From assembly GCA_963169745.1 (NCBI GenBank), contig CAUJCU010000009.1:62001-126000 (forward strand): a DNA stretch of 64,000 nucleotides, written 5' to 3'. This DNA comes from Bacteroidota bacterium. Its GTDB lineage: Bacteria > Bacteroidota > Bacteroidia > UBA4408. Under the pieces are notes generated by a model that saw only the letters and a list, made by a program, of their open reading frames with translations, searched no databases and had not been told where the DNA came from. Below, piece by piece: positions 1 to 8,761 of the stretch. Made by a program: the position numbers and the translations under genes. Numbering within the stretch: the stretch's first letter is position 1; each line of letters starts with the position of its first letter.

Positions 1-938
1 GTTTTATGGAAGTAAGTTCTCATAGTATTGTTCAACACCGTATTAACGGATTGCAATTTACGGGAGCTGCGTTTTCAAATATTACCCATGATCATTTAGA
101 TTATCATGGAACGTTTGAAAATTATTTAAAAGCCAAAAAAGAATTTTTTGATCAGCTTCCATCCTCTGCATTTGCTTTAGTAAATCGTGACGATCGCCAT
201 TATTCGGTTATGATCCAAAATACAAAAGCTCAAAAAGTGACATGTGCACTAAATCAACCTGCCGATTTCAAAGCCAAAATAATTGAGAGCTATTTTGAAG
301 GCTTACACTTACAGCTTGATGGTGTTGAGGTGTGGACGAAGCTCATTGGCCGTTTTAATGCCTACAACATGTTAATGGTGTATGCTGTTGCTAGGTTGCT
401 TCATCAAGATAAAAACAAGGTGTTAACCGCTATAAGCTTATTAGAACCTGTAGATGGTCGTTTCCAGTTTATTCGTTCGGCCTCAGGAATTACCGGCATT
501 GTAGATTATGCACACACTCCTGATGCTTTACAGAATGTACTCAAAACAATTCAAGACATTAGAAATGGGAATGAAAAAATAATAACCGTAATTGGTTGTG
601 GGGGAAATCGAGATGCCATGAAAAGACCACTTATGGCCGAAATAGCTTGCAGCTTGAGTGATCGTGTTATCCTTACTTCAGACAATCCGAGAAACGAAAA
701 CCCCGATGAAATTATTGCCCAAATGATGGGCGGTGTTGGGGCTGCCTCTGTATCTAAAACCTTGTGTATTACCGATCGCAGACAAGCTATTAAAACGGCC
801 TTTGCTTTTGCTGCAGCAGGCGACATTGTTTTAATTGCCGGAAAAGGTCATGAAAAATATCAGGAAATAAATGGTGAAAAATATCCTTTTGATGACATGT
901 ATGAACTAAGTGAATTATTTAAAAACCAAACAACATAA
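1..938 (+). CDS. murE: UDP-MurNAc-tripeptide synthetase MurE, 5' truncated by window edge
   Basis: C-terminal two thirds of a cytoplasmic Mur ligase that adds the third peptide residue to UDP-MurNAc-L-Ala-D-Glu. The frame is open from base 3, so the Met at base 6 (MEVSSH) is internal: this motif lies mid-protein in MurE. Visible motifs are MEVSSH, HDHLDYHG, the YLKAKKEFF segment carrying the usually carbamylated lysine, and DNPRNENPDEI. The DNPR motif is the known signature of meso-diaminopimelate specificity, so the cell wall is probably A1-gamma type. The C-terminal AGKGHEKYQ motif is also intact. It is followed after 21 bp by mraY on the same strand, as in a dcw cluster. Confidence 0.95.
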   Translation, partial: FMEVSSHSIVQHRINGLQFTGAAFSNITHDHLDYHGTFENYLKAKKEFFDQLPSSAFALVNRDDRHYSVMIQNTKAQKVTCALNQPADFKAKIIESYFEGLHLQLDGVEVWTKLIGRFNAYNMLMVYAVARLLHQDKNKVLTAISLLEPVDGRFQFIRSASGITGIVDYAHTPDALQNVLKTIQDIRNGNEKIITVIGCGGNRDAMKRPLMAEIACSLSDRVILTSDNPRNENPDEIIAQMMGGVGAASVSKTLCITDRRQAIKTAFAFAAAGDIVLIAGKGHEKYQEINGEKYPFDDMYELSELFKNQTT

Positions 939-959
939 ACCTCAAAAGAAAATTTAAAT

Positions 960-2225
960 ATGCTGTATTATTTATTCGATTTTCTTGACAAAAAGTATGA
1001 CTTCCTGGGAGCCGGAGTGTTTCAGTACATCTCGTTTCGTGCTGCTATGGCTATTATTACTTCACTCATTATATCGCTGATTTTCGGGAAAAAAATTATT
1101 GCTTATTTACAATTGAAACAAGTAGGCGAAACGGTTCGCGACTTAGGCCTTGAGGGACAAATACAAAAACAAGGAACACCTACTATGGGTGGTCTTATTA
1201 TTTTGGGCGCTATTCTTATTCCTACCTTATTGTTTGCAAAACTTCATAATATTTATATTGTTTTGATGCTGTTTTCTACAGTATGGCTCGGATTAATTGG
1301 CTTCTTAGATGACTACATTAAAGTATTTAAAAAAGATAAACAAGGACTAAAAGGGATTTTTAAAGTAGTAGGTCAAGTAGGCTTAGGACTTATTGTTGGA
1401 AGTGTATTGTATTTTAACCAAAATATAGTAATTAAGGAAAAAATCAGAAACTCGAATGAAGTAGTTATTGATGGACATGTGTTTGAAAATACCGTAGATT
1501 CTCAAAATTTACCCAAATACTCTGCACAACACAAATCAACTAAAACCACCATTCCGTTTATTAAAAATAATGAGTTTGATTATGCCTCTGTTCTTAAGTT
1601 TTTAGGCAACAATTATCAAAATTGGGCTTGGCTAATCTTCATCCCTATGGTGGTTGTTATCATAACAGCAGTTTCTAATGGGGCTAATATGACTGATGGT
1701 TTGGATGGTTTAGCTTCAGGAACTTCGGCTATAATTGGCGCCACATTGGGTATCTTTGCTTATGTGTCGGGAAATACGGTTTTTGCCAATTACCTCAACA
1801 TAATGTACATTCCTAACTCCGGAGAGCTCGTAATTTTTATTGGTGCCTTTGTAGGAGCCTGTGTAGGATTTATATGGTACAATACATTTCCTGCTCAAGT
1901 TTTTATGGGTGATACCGGAAGTTTGGCTCTTGGAGGAATTATCGCAGTGTTTGCTTTAGCCATACGCAAAGAGTTGCTGATTCCTATTTTATGCGGAATC
2001 TTTTTAGTCGAAAACTTATCCGTTATGCTTCAGGTAGCCTATTTTAAGTATCAGAAAAAAAGAAAAGGAGTCGAATTTGCTCGGGCAAACCGCTTGTTTA
2101 AAATGGCACCGCTACACCACCATTATCAGAAAAATGGGTTTCATGAGGCTAAAATTGTTACACGCTTCTGGATTATTGGGGTCATGCTGGCTTTATTAAC
2201 CATCGTAACACTTAAACTAAGATAA
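960..2225 (+). CDS. mraY: Phospho-N-acetylmuramoyl-pentapeptide transferase (lipid I synthase)
   Basis: Polytopic inner-membrane enzyme that transfers phospho-MurNAc-pentapeptide from UDP to undecaprenyl phosphate, forming lipid I. Conserved family motifs are present: DDYIK (cytosolic Asp pair), [24 protein letters not shown] and the PLHHHYQ histidine cluster. At 421 residues it is about 60 longer than the roughly 360-residue E. coli type. The excess lies around residues 150-215, a hydrophilic insert (starting near NQNIVIKEK) between transmembrane segments. Longer MraY forms are, as far as I recall, common in Bacteroidota. ATG start at 960 follows murE by 21 bp; murD follows 4 bp after the stop. 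Confidence 0.96.
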   Translation: MLYYLFDFLDKKYDFLGAGVFQYISFRAAMAIITSLIISLIFGKKIIAYLQLKQVGETVRDLGLEGQIQKQGTPTMGGLIILGAILIPTLLFAKLHNIYIVLMLFSTVWLGLIGFLDDYIKVFKKDKQGLKGIFKVVGQVGLGLIVGSVLYFNQNIVIKEKIRNSNEVVIDGHVFENTVDSQNLPKYSAQHKSTKTTIPFIKNNEFDYASVLKFLGNNYQNWAWLIFIPMVVVIITAVSNGANMTDGLDGLASGTSAIIGATLGIFAYVSGNTVFANYLNIMYIPNSGELVIFIGAFVGACVGFIWYNTFPAQVFMGDTGSLALGGIIAVFALAIRKELLIPILCGIFLVENLSVMLQVAYFKYQKKRKGVEFARANRLFKMAPLHHHYQKNGFHEAKIVTRFWIIGVMLALLTIVTLKLR

Positions 2226-2229
2226 ATCG

Positions 2230-3576
2230 ATGAACATAAAACCACATAGAATTGCTGTAATTGGAGCCGGAGAAAGCGGTGTTGGAAGTGCTGTGTTGGC
2301 GCTTAAGCAAGGTTATGAGGTGTTGTTAAGTGATGCCGGAACAATAAAACCAAAGTATAAAGAGTTGCTGCAAAAATATAATATTCCCTACGAAGAGCAG
2401 CAGCATAATGAAGCTTGGATATTATCGGCAAGTGAAGTAATTAAAAGCCCTGGTGTGCCCGAGAAAGCACCACTGGTTAAAAAAATTCGGGAAAAGGCAA
2501 TTCCGGTTATCTCCGAAATAGAATTTGCGGCTCGTTTTACCAATGCAACACTTATAGGTATTACAGGCACTAATGGTAAAACAACCACTACACTGCTTAC
2601 ATACCATATACTTCAAAAGGCCGGCTTCCATGTAGGTTTAGCAGGTAACATTGGAAAAAGTTTCGCTCTTCAGGTTGCTGAAAATAACTATGATTATTAT
2701 GTGTTAGAACTCAGCAGTTTTCAACTTGATGGAATGTTTCAAACACGGCTGCATATTGCTGTTTTGCTTAATATAACTCCCGATCACTTGGATCGGTATG
2801 ATTATGTGCTTCAAAATTATATTGACTCTAAGTTTAGAATATTACAGAACCAGAAAGCAACAGACTATTTTATTTACTGCTCTGATGATGAACTAGTACG
2901 GAATCAGCTTGCTAAAGTGCATACAGAAACACAAATACTTCCATTTAGCTTAAATAAAATAATGCAAGATGGAGCTTATGTTGAAAATGAAAATTTAATT
3001 ATAAACTATAACCCAAACCCTTTTATTATGTCTATTCACGAACTCGCATTGCAAGGCAAACACAATCAGTATAACTCCATGGCAGCAAGCTTGTCTGCCC
3101 GAATATTGGAAGTACGAAAAGAAATAATCCGGGAAAGTCTGGAAGATTTTGTGAATGTTGAACACCGATTGGAATTTGTTGCCAAAGTTCATGGTATTGA
3201 ATTTATCAATGATTCTAAAGCTACCAATGTTAATTCAACTTGGTATGCTCTTGAAAGCATGAACAATCCGGTAGTTTGGATTGTAGGTGGACAAGATAAA
3301 GGAAATGATTATGGAATGTTACTTCATCTTGTAAAAGATAAGGTAAAAGCTATTGTATGTTTAGGAAAAGATAATTCCAAAATTCACGATGCATTTAAAG
3401 GTGTAATTCCTGTTATTGATGATGCTTCAACAGCCGAAGAGGCTGTAAAAAAAGCATATCGCTTAGGTAAAAAAGGAGATACCGTATTATTATCACCTGC
3501 ATGTGCCAGCTTTGATTTGTTTGAGAATTATGAAGACCGCGGACACCAGTTTAAGCAAGCAGTTAGATCATTATAA
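2230..3576 (+). CDS. murD: UDP-N-acetylmuramoyl-L-alanine--D-glutamate ligase
   Basis: Cytoplasmic ATP-dependent ligase adding D-Glu to UDP-MurNAc-L-Ala. All three Mur ligase domains are present. The N-terminal Rossmann-type domain contains GAGESGVGSA. The central ATPase carries the P-loop GTNGKTTTT (about residue 114) and LNITPDHLDRY. The C-terminal domain starts near residue 300 with EHRLEFV, INDSKATN and LSPACASFDLFENYEDRG. The 448-residue length is normal. The conserved HR, NDSKATN and SPACAS(F/L)D motifs are intact, in contrast to the domain duplicate that follows 20 bp downstream. Confidence 0.96.
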   Translation: MNIKPHRIAVIGAGESGVGSAVLALKQGYEVLLSDAGTIKPKYKELLQKYNIPYEEQQHNEAWILSASEVIKSPGVPEKAPLVKKIREKAIPVISEIEFAARFTNATLIGITGTNGKTTTTLLTYHILQKAGFHVGLAGNIGKSFALQVAENNYDYYVLELSSFQLDGMFQTRLHIAVLLNITPDHLDRYDYVLQNYIDSKFRILQNQKATDYFIYCSDDELVRNQLAKVHTETQILPFSLNKIMQDGAYVENENLIINYNPNPFIMSIHELALQGKHNQYNSMAASLSARILEVRKEIIRESLEDFVNVEHRLEFVAKVHGIEFINDSKATNVNSTWYALESMNNPVVWIVGGQDKGNDYGMLLHLVKDKVKAIVCLGKDNSKIHDAFKGVIPVIDDASTAEEAVKKAYRLGKKGDTVLLSPACASFDLFENYEDRGHQFKQAVRSL

Positions 3577-3596
3577 ATTGTAATAAAAATTTGACA

Positions 3597-4172
3597 ATGG
3601 AAAAACATCAAAGCAGCAAAAGTGCTCTAAAAGCTACCTCTATGGAGAGGCTTTTAAAAATAAGACAAGACTTCATTAAAGAACGTTTTGAAATAAAATC
3701 GCAACAAGAGCATTATTTTGAAGTTGTTGCCAAAATTAATGGCGTAACCTATATTAATAATTCAGCTTCTACTGATGTGGACAGCGCATGGCTTGCTTTG
3801 GAAAAAGTTAATGGAAATATTATTTGGATTGCGGGAGGGGTTGATCGTGGGAATGATTACACCATGTTGCAAGAATTAGTAAATGACAAGGTACAGCATA
3901 TCATTTGTTTAGGTAAGCTCATTACAAACTTATATAAGGCTTTTGGGAACTTAGCGTGTAAAACTATCATCACTACATTAAGTACCGATGAGGCTGTGCA
4001 CCACGCTTCGTTATTAGCAAAAGCGGGAGATACTGTACTGTTCTCACCGGCATGTGCAAGTTATGATTTATTTGAAGGAATTGAAGATCGTGGTCATCAG
4101 TTTAAGCAATCTATTCATAGATTGCAGTCAGGTGAATTGTTTGAGAAATACCCACTATATCAGATAAAATAA
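3597..4172 (+). CDS. Stand-alone MurD C-terminal-domain paralog (probable pseudoenzyme)
   Basis: A 191-residue protein whose residues from about 15 onward align with the last ~150 residues of the MurD encoded just upstream, roughly half identical by eye (GNDY.ML, CLGK, SPACASYDLFEG, EDRGHQFKQ). It has no N-terminal UDP-binding domain and no ATPase P-loop domain. Two motifs intact in MurD are altered: EHR becomes EHY, and NDSKATN becomes NNSASTD, losing the lysine that contacts substrate in MurD. It therefore cannot be a complete ligase. The frame is open and substitutions are mostly conservative, which argues against a decaying pseudogene. ATG 3597 is preferred over TTG 3591. It sits between murD and ftsW with tight spacing. 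Function unknown; a regulatory or scaffold role is inference only. Confidence 0.8.
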   Translation: MEKHQSSKSALKATSMERLLKIRQDFIKERFEIKSQQEHYFEVVAKINGVTYINNSASTDVDSAWLALEKVNGNIIWIAGGVDRGNDYTMLQELVNDKVQHIICLGKLITNLYKAFGNLACKTIITTLSTDEAVHHASLLAKAGDTVLFSPACASYDLFEGIEDRGHQFKQSIHRLQSGELFEKYPLYQIK

Positions 4173-4186
4173 AGAAGGTGTACAAC

Positions 4187-5374
4187 ATGTTCGGGTTATC
4201 AGGCATAAAAGTGAAAGGCGATAAGGTAGTATGGATAGTTATTGTGTTGCTTTCCCTAATATCCTTACTTGTGGTTTATAGCGCAACAGGTTCTTTGGCT
4301 TATAAGAATAAGTCTGGTAATACAGAATATTATTTATTCAAACATGGCTTTATACTCCTTTTTGGATTTTTTTTGATGTACGTCACCCACAATATCCGAT
4401 ACACGTATTTTTCTAAAATATCTATACTGGTTATTCTCTTGGCCATTCCCTTGTTACTGATAACTTTAATGAAAGGCAGCAACCTGAACGATGCATCCCG
4501 TTGGCTGGCTCTTCCCGGCACATCACTTACTTTTCAAACATCAGATTTTGCAAAGCTTGCGCTTATCATGTATGTGTCTAGAGTGTTATCGCAAAAGCAA
4601 GAAAATATTAATAGCATAAAAGAAGCTTTTATTCCGGTAGTAATACCCGTAGTCATAGTTTGCGCTCTTATTCTTCCGGCAAATTTTTCAACAGCTGCAG
4701 TATTGTTTACAACATGTTTTGTGATGATGTTTGTAGGACGCATTCCATACAAGCATTTGCTCTCGCTACTTGGGATGGGTATAGTGGCAATTCTGATTAT
4801 CTTAACAGTAGGAAATTTTGCACCTAATGTATTTCCACGTTTTGGAACCTGGATGAAACGGATTGAAACATTTCGTAGTACAGAAAAGGAAGACAAAGGA
4901 AGCAATTTTCAGGTCGATCAGTCAAAAATAGCTATTGCTACTGGAGGTACATTGGGTAAAGGACCGGGAAAAAGCACACAACGTAATTTTTTACCGCACC
5001 CTTATTCTGATTTTATTTATGCCATCATTATTGAAGAGTACGGCCTTGTATTTGGGGTAATTATTGTATTGTTATATCTGATACTGCTTTTCAGAGGAAC
5101 ACGAATTGCCACGCAAAGCCCTAAAATGTTTGGCTCATTGCTGGCTTTTGGTTGTTCATTCAGTATGGTCTTTCAAGCTATGATCAATATGGCGGTTGCT
5201 ACTAACTTGTTTCCGGTTACGGGGCAGCCCTTACCCATGTTAAGCATGGGTGGTACATCCATTTGGTTTTCGAGCATTACTATTGGAATAATTTTGAGTG
5301 TAAGCGTAGGAGAAAAATCAAAAACAGAACTTTCTGAAACTGATACAGGTAAAAAGGAGGTTACTTATGCTTAA
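4187..5374 (+). CDS. ftsW: SEDS-family septal peptidoglycan polymerase FtsW
   Basis: Inner-membrane SEDS glycosyltransferase acting on lipid II at the division septum with a class B penicillin-binding protein. Hydrophobic segments run throughout. The family motifs HPYSDFIYAIIIEEYG and NLFPVTGQPLPMLSMGGTS are clear, and the gene sits between murD and murG as expected for FtsW rather than RodA. The start is uncertain. GTG at 4178 is in frame, but ATG 4187 has an AGAAGG-like sequence ending 8 bases upstream, so I use it. The 3' end overlaps murG by 8 bp, which suggests translational coupling. Confidence 0.93.
   Translation: MFGLSGIKVKGDKVVWIVIVLLSLISLLVVYSATGSLAYKNKSGNTEYYLFKHGFILLFGFFLMYVTHNIRYTYFSKISILVILLAIPLLLITLMKGSNLNDASRWLALPGTSLTFQTSDFAKLALIMYVSRVLSQKQENINSIKEAFIPVVIPVVIVCALILPANFSTAAVLFTTCFVMMFVGRIPYKHLLSLLGMGIVAILIILTVGNFAPNVFPRFGTWMKRIETFRSTEKEDKGSNFQVDQSKIAIATGGTLGKGPGKSTQRNFLPHPYSDFIYAIIIEEYGLVFGVIIVLLYLILLFRGTRIATQSPKMFGSLLAFGCSFSMVFQAMINMAVATNLFPVTGQPLPMLSMGGTSIWFSSITIGIILSVSVGEKSKTELSETDTGKKEVTYA
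5353..5360 (+). promoter_or_regulatory. Strong Shine-Dalgarno sequence before murG
   Basis: AAAGGAGG lies inside the 3' end of ftsW, six bases ahead of the murG ATG at 5367. Bacteroidota genes usually lack such sequences and most starts in this window have none, so this near-perfect ribosome binding site stands out. It fixes the murG start. Confidence 0.7.
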
Positions 5375-6470
5375 GGTAATTATTAGCGGGGGCGGCACCG
5401 GAGGTCATATTTTTCCGGCTATTGCCATTGCCAATGCTTTGAAAGATAAATACAACAGTGTTGATATTTTGTTTGTAGGTGCTATAGGTAAAATGGAAAT
5501 GGAAAAAGTACCTGCTGCTGGTTATAAAATTGAAGGTTTAAATATTACTGGAATTAAACGCAGCCTGTCGTTAAGTAATTTAGCTTTTCCTCTTAAACTT
5601 TTTAAAAGTATCCAACGTTCCCGAAAAATAATTAAAGACTTTAAACCTGATGTAGTAGTAGGAGTAGGAGGTTTTGCAAGCGGCCCACTGTTATATGCTG
5701 CTACTAAAATGAACATACCGGCTCTAATTCAAGAACAAAATTCATACCCGGGAATTACCAATAAATTATTGGCAAAACGAGTGCAATCAATTTGTGTTGC
5801 ATACGATAAAATGGAACAATTTTTTCCACATGAGAAAATCAAACTAACAGGTAATCCCGTTAGAACAGATATCTTGAATTTAAGCGGTAAACGAAACAGA
5901 GCCTTAGAGTTTTTTAAACTAAATGATAATAAAAAAACAGTATTTGTTACCGGAGGCAGCTTGGGAGCAAAAACCATTAACGAAACAATTTTAAAAAATC
6001 TGAATTTGTTTATCGAAAACGATATTCAACTCATTTGGCAAACTGGAAAATTATTTATTGCAACGGCCACTCAGGCTATAGAGCCATATAAGAATCAAGG
6101 CTTATATGTTTCTGATTTTATTTCAAAAATGGATTATGCTTATGCTATGGCCGATTTGGTTGTTTCACGTGCCGGAGCAAGTTCAATATCAGAATTGTGT
6201 AGCGTTAAAAAGGCAGCTATATTAGTACCTTATCCTTTTGCAGCCGAAGATCATCAAACCAAAAATGCACAAGCGTTAGTGAATTATAATGCTGCCATTC
6301 TTATTCCTGATAGTGAAGCAAATGAAAAACTGGGTAACACAATACTTGATTTAATTGGGCACGATGACAAAAGATTTAAGCTTGAAAATAATATTACTAA
6401 ACTAGATGTAAGCAATTCGGCCGAAGTAATAGCTGCTGAAGTTTTTAGATTAGGAATGCAAAATAAATAA
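5367..6470 (+). CDS. murG: UDP-GlcNAc:lipid I N-acetylglucosaminyltransferase MurG
   Basis: Peripheral membrane glycosyltransferase (GT-B fold) converting lipid I to lipid II on the cytoplasmic face. Recognisable family motifs in order are GGGTGGHIFPA (residues ~8-18), GVGGFASGP, QEQNSYPG, VTGGSLGA and SRAGASSISEL, the last being the UDP-GlcNAc binding region. The 367-residue length is typical. Its ATG overlaps the end of ftsW (arrangement ATGCTTAA) and murC begins 5 bp after its stop, so it belongs to a tightly packed operon. Confidence 0.96.
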   Translation: MLKVIISGGGTGGHIFPAIAIANALKDKYNSVDILFVGAIGKMEMEKVPAAGYKIEGLNITGIKRSLSLSNLAFPLKLFKSIQRSRKIIKDFKPDVVVGVGGFASGPLLYAATKMNIPALIQEQNSYPGITNKLLAKRVQSICVAYDKMEQFFPHEKIKLTGNPVRTDILNLSGKRNRALEFFKLNDNKKTVFVTGGSLGAKTINETILKNLNLFIENDIQLIWQTGKLFIATATQAIEPYKNQGLYVSDFISKMDYAYAMADLVVSRAGASSISELCSVKKAAILVPYPFAAEDHQTKNAQALVNYNAAILIPDSEANEKLGNTILDLIGHDDKRFKLENNITKLDVSNSAEVIAAEVFRLGMQNK

Positions 6471-6475
6471 CACCG

Positions 6476-7906
6476 ATGTTCAACTCTATAAAAATAGCCT
6501 ATTTTTTGGGTATTGGAGGAATTGGGATGAGTGCCATTGCCCGCTTTCTAAACACAATGGGAATTGCTGTTTATGGTTATGACCGTACTCCAACAGCACT
6601 TACAAATGAATTGATTAATGAGGGTATAACTATACATTTTGATGACGATGTTGCTCTTATACCCAATGCTGTTTTAGAAGCTCAACGAGATGAGTTACTT
6701 ATCATTGTTACTCCTGCAATACCGCATGATCATAAAGAGTACAACTACTTTAAAGCGCAGCAATATATAATTAAAAAACGGGCTGAAGTTCTCGGGCAAA
6801 TTACTCGAGTTGCCTATTCTGCTGCTGTTGCCGGTACACATGGCAAAACAACAACAAGCACCTTATTAACCCATATTCTTAAACATTCGGGCTATGATGT
6901 AACTGCCTTTTTAGGAGGTGTTGCAAAAAACTATAACAGCAATCATATTGTTTCACATTCCAATCAGTGGAAAAACAAAGATTGTACATCCTACAATACT
7001 AAGGTAGATGTGCTGCTTCCTATTGTGGTAGAAGCCGATGAATATGATCGCTCCTTCTTAACGTTATTTCCCGACATTGCAATTATTACTTCAGTAGATC
7101 CTGATCATTTAGATATTTATGGTGATGACTCTCATCTGAAAGAATCTTTTACATTATTTACAAAACAAATTAAAGAAAACGGAACCCTAATTTCTAAAAA
7201 GGGATTACAGTTCGCGCCTGAACTAAAGCCCAATGTGCAAGCTTATCACTACGCTTTAAATACCGAATGTGATTTTTATGCAGCCAACATTCGTATTGAA
7301 CAAGGCAAATATAAGTTTGATATTAAGAGTAGTATTGAGAATATTAATAATGTATGTTTAGGCTTACCCGGTTTGCATAATGTCGAAAATGCCATAGCTG
7401 CTGTTGCAGCAGCACAAATAATGGGAGTTTTGCCTTTTTCTATTAAGGAAGCACTTGAGTCATTTCAAGGTGTCCATAGGCGCTTTGATTATATTATTAA
7501 TACTCCAAACCTGGTTTATATTGATGATTATGCACATCATCCGGAAGAAATAAAAGCCTGTGTGCACTCTTTAAAAGAACTATTCCCACTGAAAAAAATT
7601 ACCGGAATTTTTCAACCTCACTTGTACAGCCGCACACGTGATTTTGCAACGGAGTTCTCCGAAAGTCTGTCACTCTTAGATGAGGTAATACTGATGGATA
7701 TCTATCCTGCACGTGAATTGCCTATTGAAGGGGTAAGCTCTGCCATGCTTCTAAATAATATTACAAGCCCTGAAAAAAGCCTTATGGGGCGCGATCAAAT
7801 TTTAGAACTTTTTAAAAATAAGAAGCCCGAAGTGCTTGTTACTATTGGAGCTGGAGATATTGATCAAATGGTTGAAACATTAGAAAAAGTATTAACCCAT
7901 GTTTAA
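6476..7906 (+). CDS. murC: UDP-N-acetylmuramate--L-alanine ligase
   Basis: Cytoplasmic Mur ligase adding L-Ala, the first residue of the stem peptide, to UDP-MurNAc. Motifs: GIGGIGMSAIARF (N-terminal Rossmann domain), AGTHGKTTTST (P-loop), VEADEYDRSFL, DDYAHHPEEI and FQPHLYSRTRDF. The three-domain length of 476 residues is normal. A short hydrophilic stretch of about 20 residues (NQWKNKDCTSY region, near residue 160) precedes the EADEYDRS motif. The last 8 bp overlap ftsQ (ATGTTTAA), the same arrangement as ftsW/murG. Confidence 0.96.
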   Translation: MFNSIKIAYFLGIGGIGMSAIARFLNTMGIAVYGYDRTPTALTNELINEGITIHFDDDVALIPNAVLEAQRDELLIIVTPAIPHDHKEYNYFKAQQYIIKKRAEVLGQITRVAYSAAVAGTHGKTTTSTLLTHILKHSGYDVTAFLGGVAKNYNSNHIVSHSNQWKNKDCTSYNTKVDVLLPIVVEADEYDRSFLTLFPDIAIITSVDPDHLDIYGDDSHLKESFTLFTKQIKENGTLISKKGLQFAPELKPNVQAYHYALNTECDFYAANIRIEQGKYKFDIKSSIENINNVCLGLPGLHNVENAIAAVAAAQIMGVLPFSIKEALESFQGVHRRFDYIINTPNLVYIDDYAHHPEEIKACVHSLKELFPLKKITGIFQPHLYSRTRDFATEFSESLSLLDEVILMDIYPARELPIEGVSSAMLLNNITSPEKSLMGRDQILELFKNKKPEVLVTIGAGDIDQMVETLEKVLTHV

Positions 7907-8723
7907 AAATAGGCAACAAAAGTTTAAAAGAATATGGGTGCTGGTAATTTGGGTGCTGGCTATTGCAGGTACATTACTACTCTGGGGTTTTGCAAATAAA
8001 GCTATGGATAAACAACCCTGTACAGATATTAAAATCAATATCAACCATACATCAGAACATGAATTTATTCAATATGATGACGTTCTGAATATGCTTAATG
8101 AAAAGAATAAAAAAATAACAGGTAAGCCTATGGAAACAATTTCTACAGCACCTCTTGAACAAATGTTTAACACAAATCCATACATCAAAAACACGGAAGT
8201 TTTTAAAACAATAAATGGCACTTTAAGCATTAATATTGATACCAAACGCCCTATTGCTCGAATTATAAATGTCTTGGGCGAAAGCTTTTATATTGACGAA
8301 AATGGTTTTTTGATGCCTTGGAGCAGTAACTACACAGCTCGATTGCCCGTTTTTACCGGACAAATATTTGAACGCTATGATGTGTGCTATGGCATAGATT
8401 ACAGCCGTACAGATATTAACGATTCGCTGTTAATAAAAAACAACATGTATGGCATTTATCGTCTTGCTAAATACTTGAATACAAGCGAATTTTGGAAAGC
8501 TCAAGTGGAGCAGGTTTATGTGGCAAAAAATGTTGAGCTAGTCCCTTTGGCAGGCAATCATATTGTTGTGTTAGGAGACTTTCAAGACATTGATGAAAAG
8601 ATGAATAAGCTTTTTGTTTTTTATAAACAAGGACTAAATTATGTAGGATGGAATAAATATGAAACAATTAACCTGAAATATAAAAATCAGATTGTTTGTA
8701 CAAAAGCAACAACAATTCAATAA
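7899..8723 (+). CDS. ftsQ: Cell division protein FtsQ/DivIB-like
   Basis: A 274-residue bitopic membrane protein with a basic N-terminus, one transmembrane segment at about residues 12-31 and a periplasmic remainder. The sequence is poorly conserved, as is usual for FtsQ. A POTRA-like stretch near residues 45-115 (YDDVLNML ... NTNPYIKNTEVFK ... LSINIDTKRPIARI) followed by FYIDENGFLMPW matches the FtsQ pattern. Assignment rests on this plus position between murC and ftsA. It overlaps murC by 8 bp, and ftsA starts 38 bp downstream. Confidence 0.88.
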   Translation: MFKNRQQKFKRIWVLVIWVLAIAGTLLLWGFANKAMDKQPCTDIKININHTSEHEFIQYDDVLNMLNEKNKKITGKPMETISTAPLEQMFNTNPYIKNTEVFKTINGTLSINIDTKRPIARIINVLGESFYIDENGFLMPWSSNYTARLPVFTGQIFERYDVCYGIDYSRTDINDSLLIKNNMYGIYRLAKYLNTSEFWKAQVEQVYVAKNVELVPLAGNHIVVLGDFQDIDEKMNKLFVFYKQGLNYVGWNKYETINLKYKNQIVCTKATTIQ

Positions 8724-8761
8724 AAGAAAATAACAAATAAGATATAGAAATATTTTTTACA

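Noticed and set aside
3591-4172. The stand-alone MurD C-terminal domain as a simple frameshifted tail or pseudogene of murD.
   Set aside because: murD upstream is full length with its own complete C-terminal domain, and the extra gene has its own start, stop and conservative substitutions.
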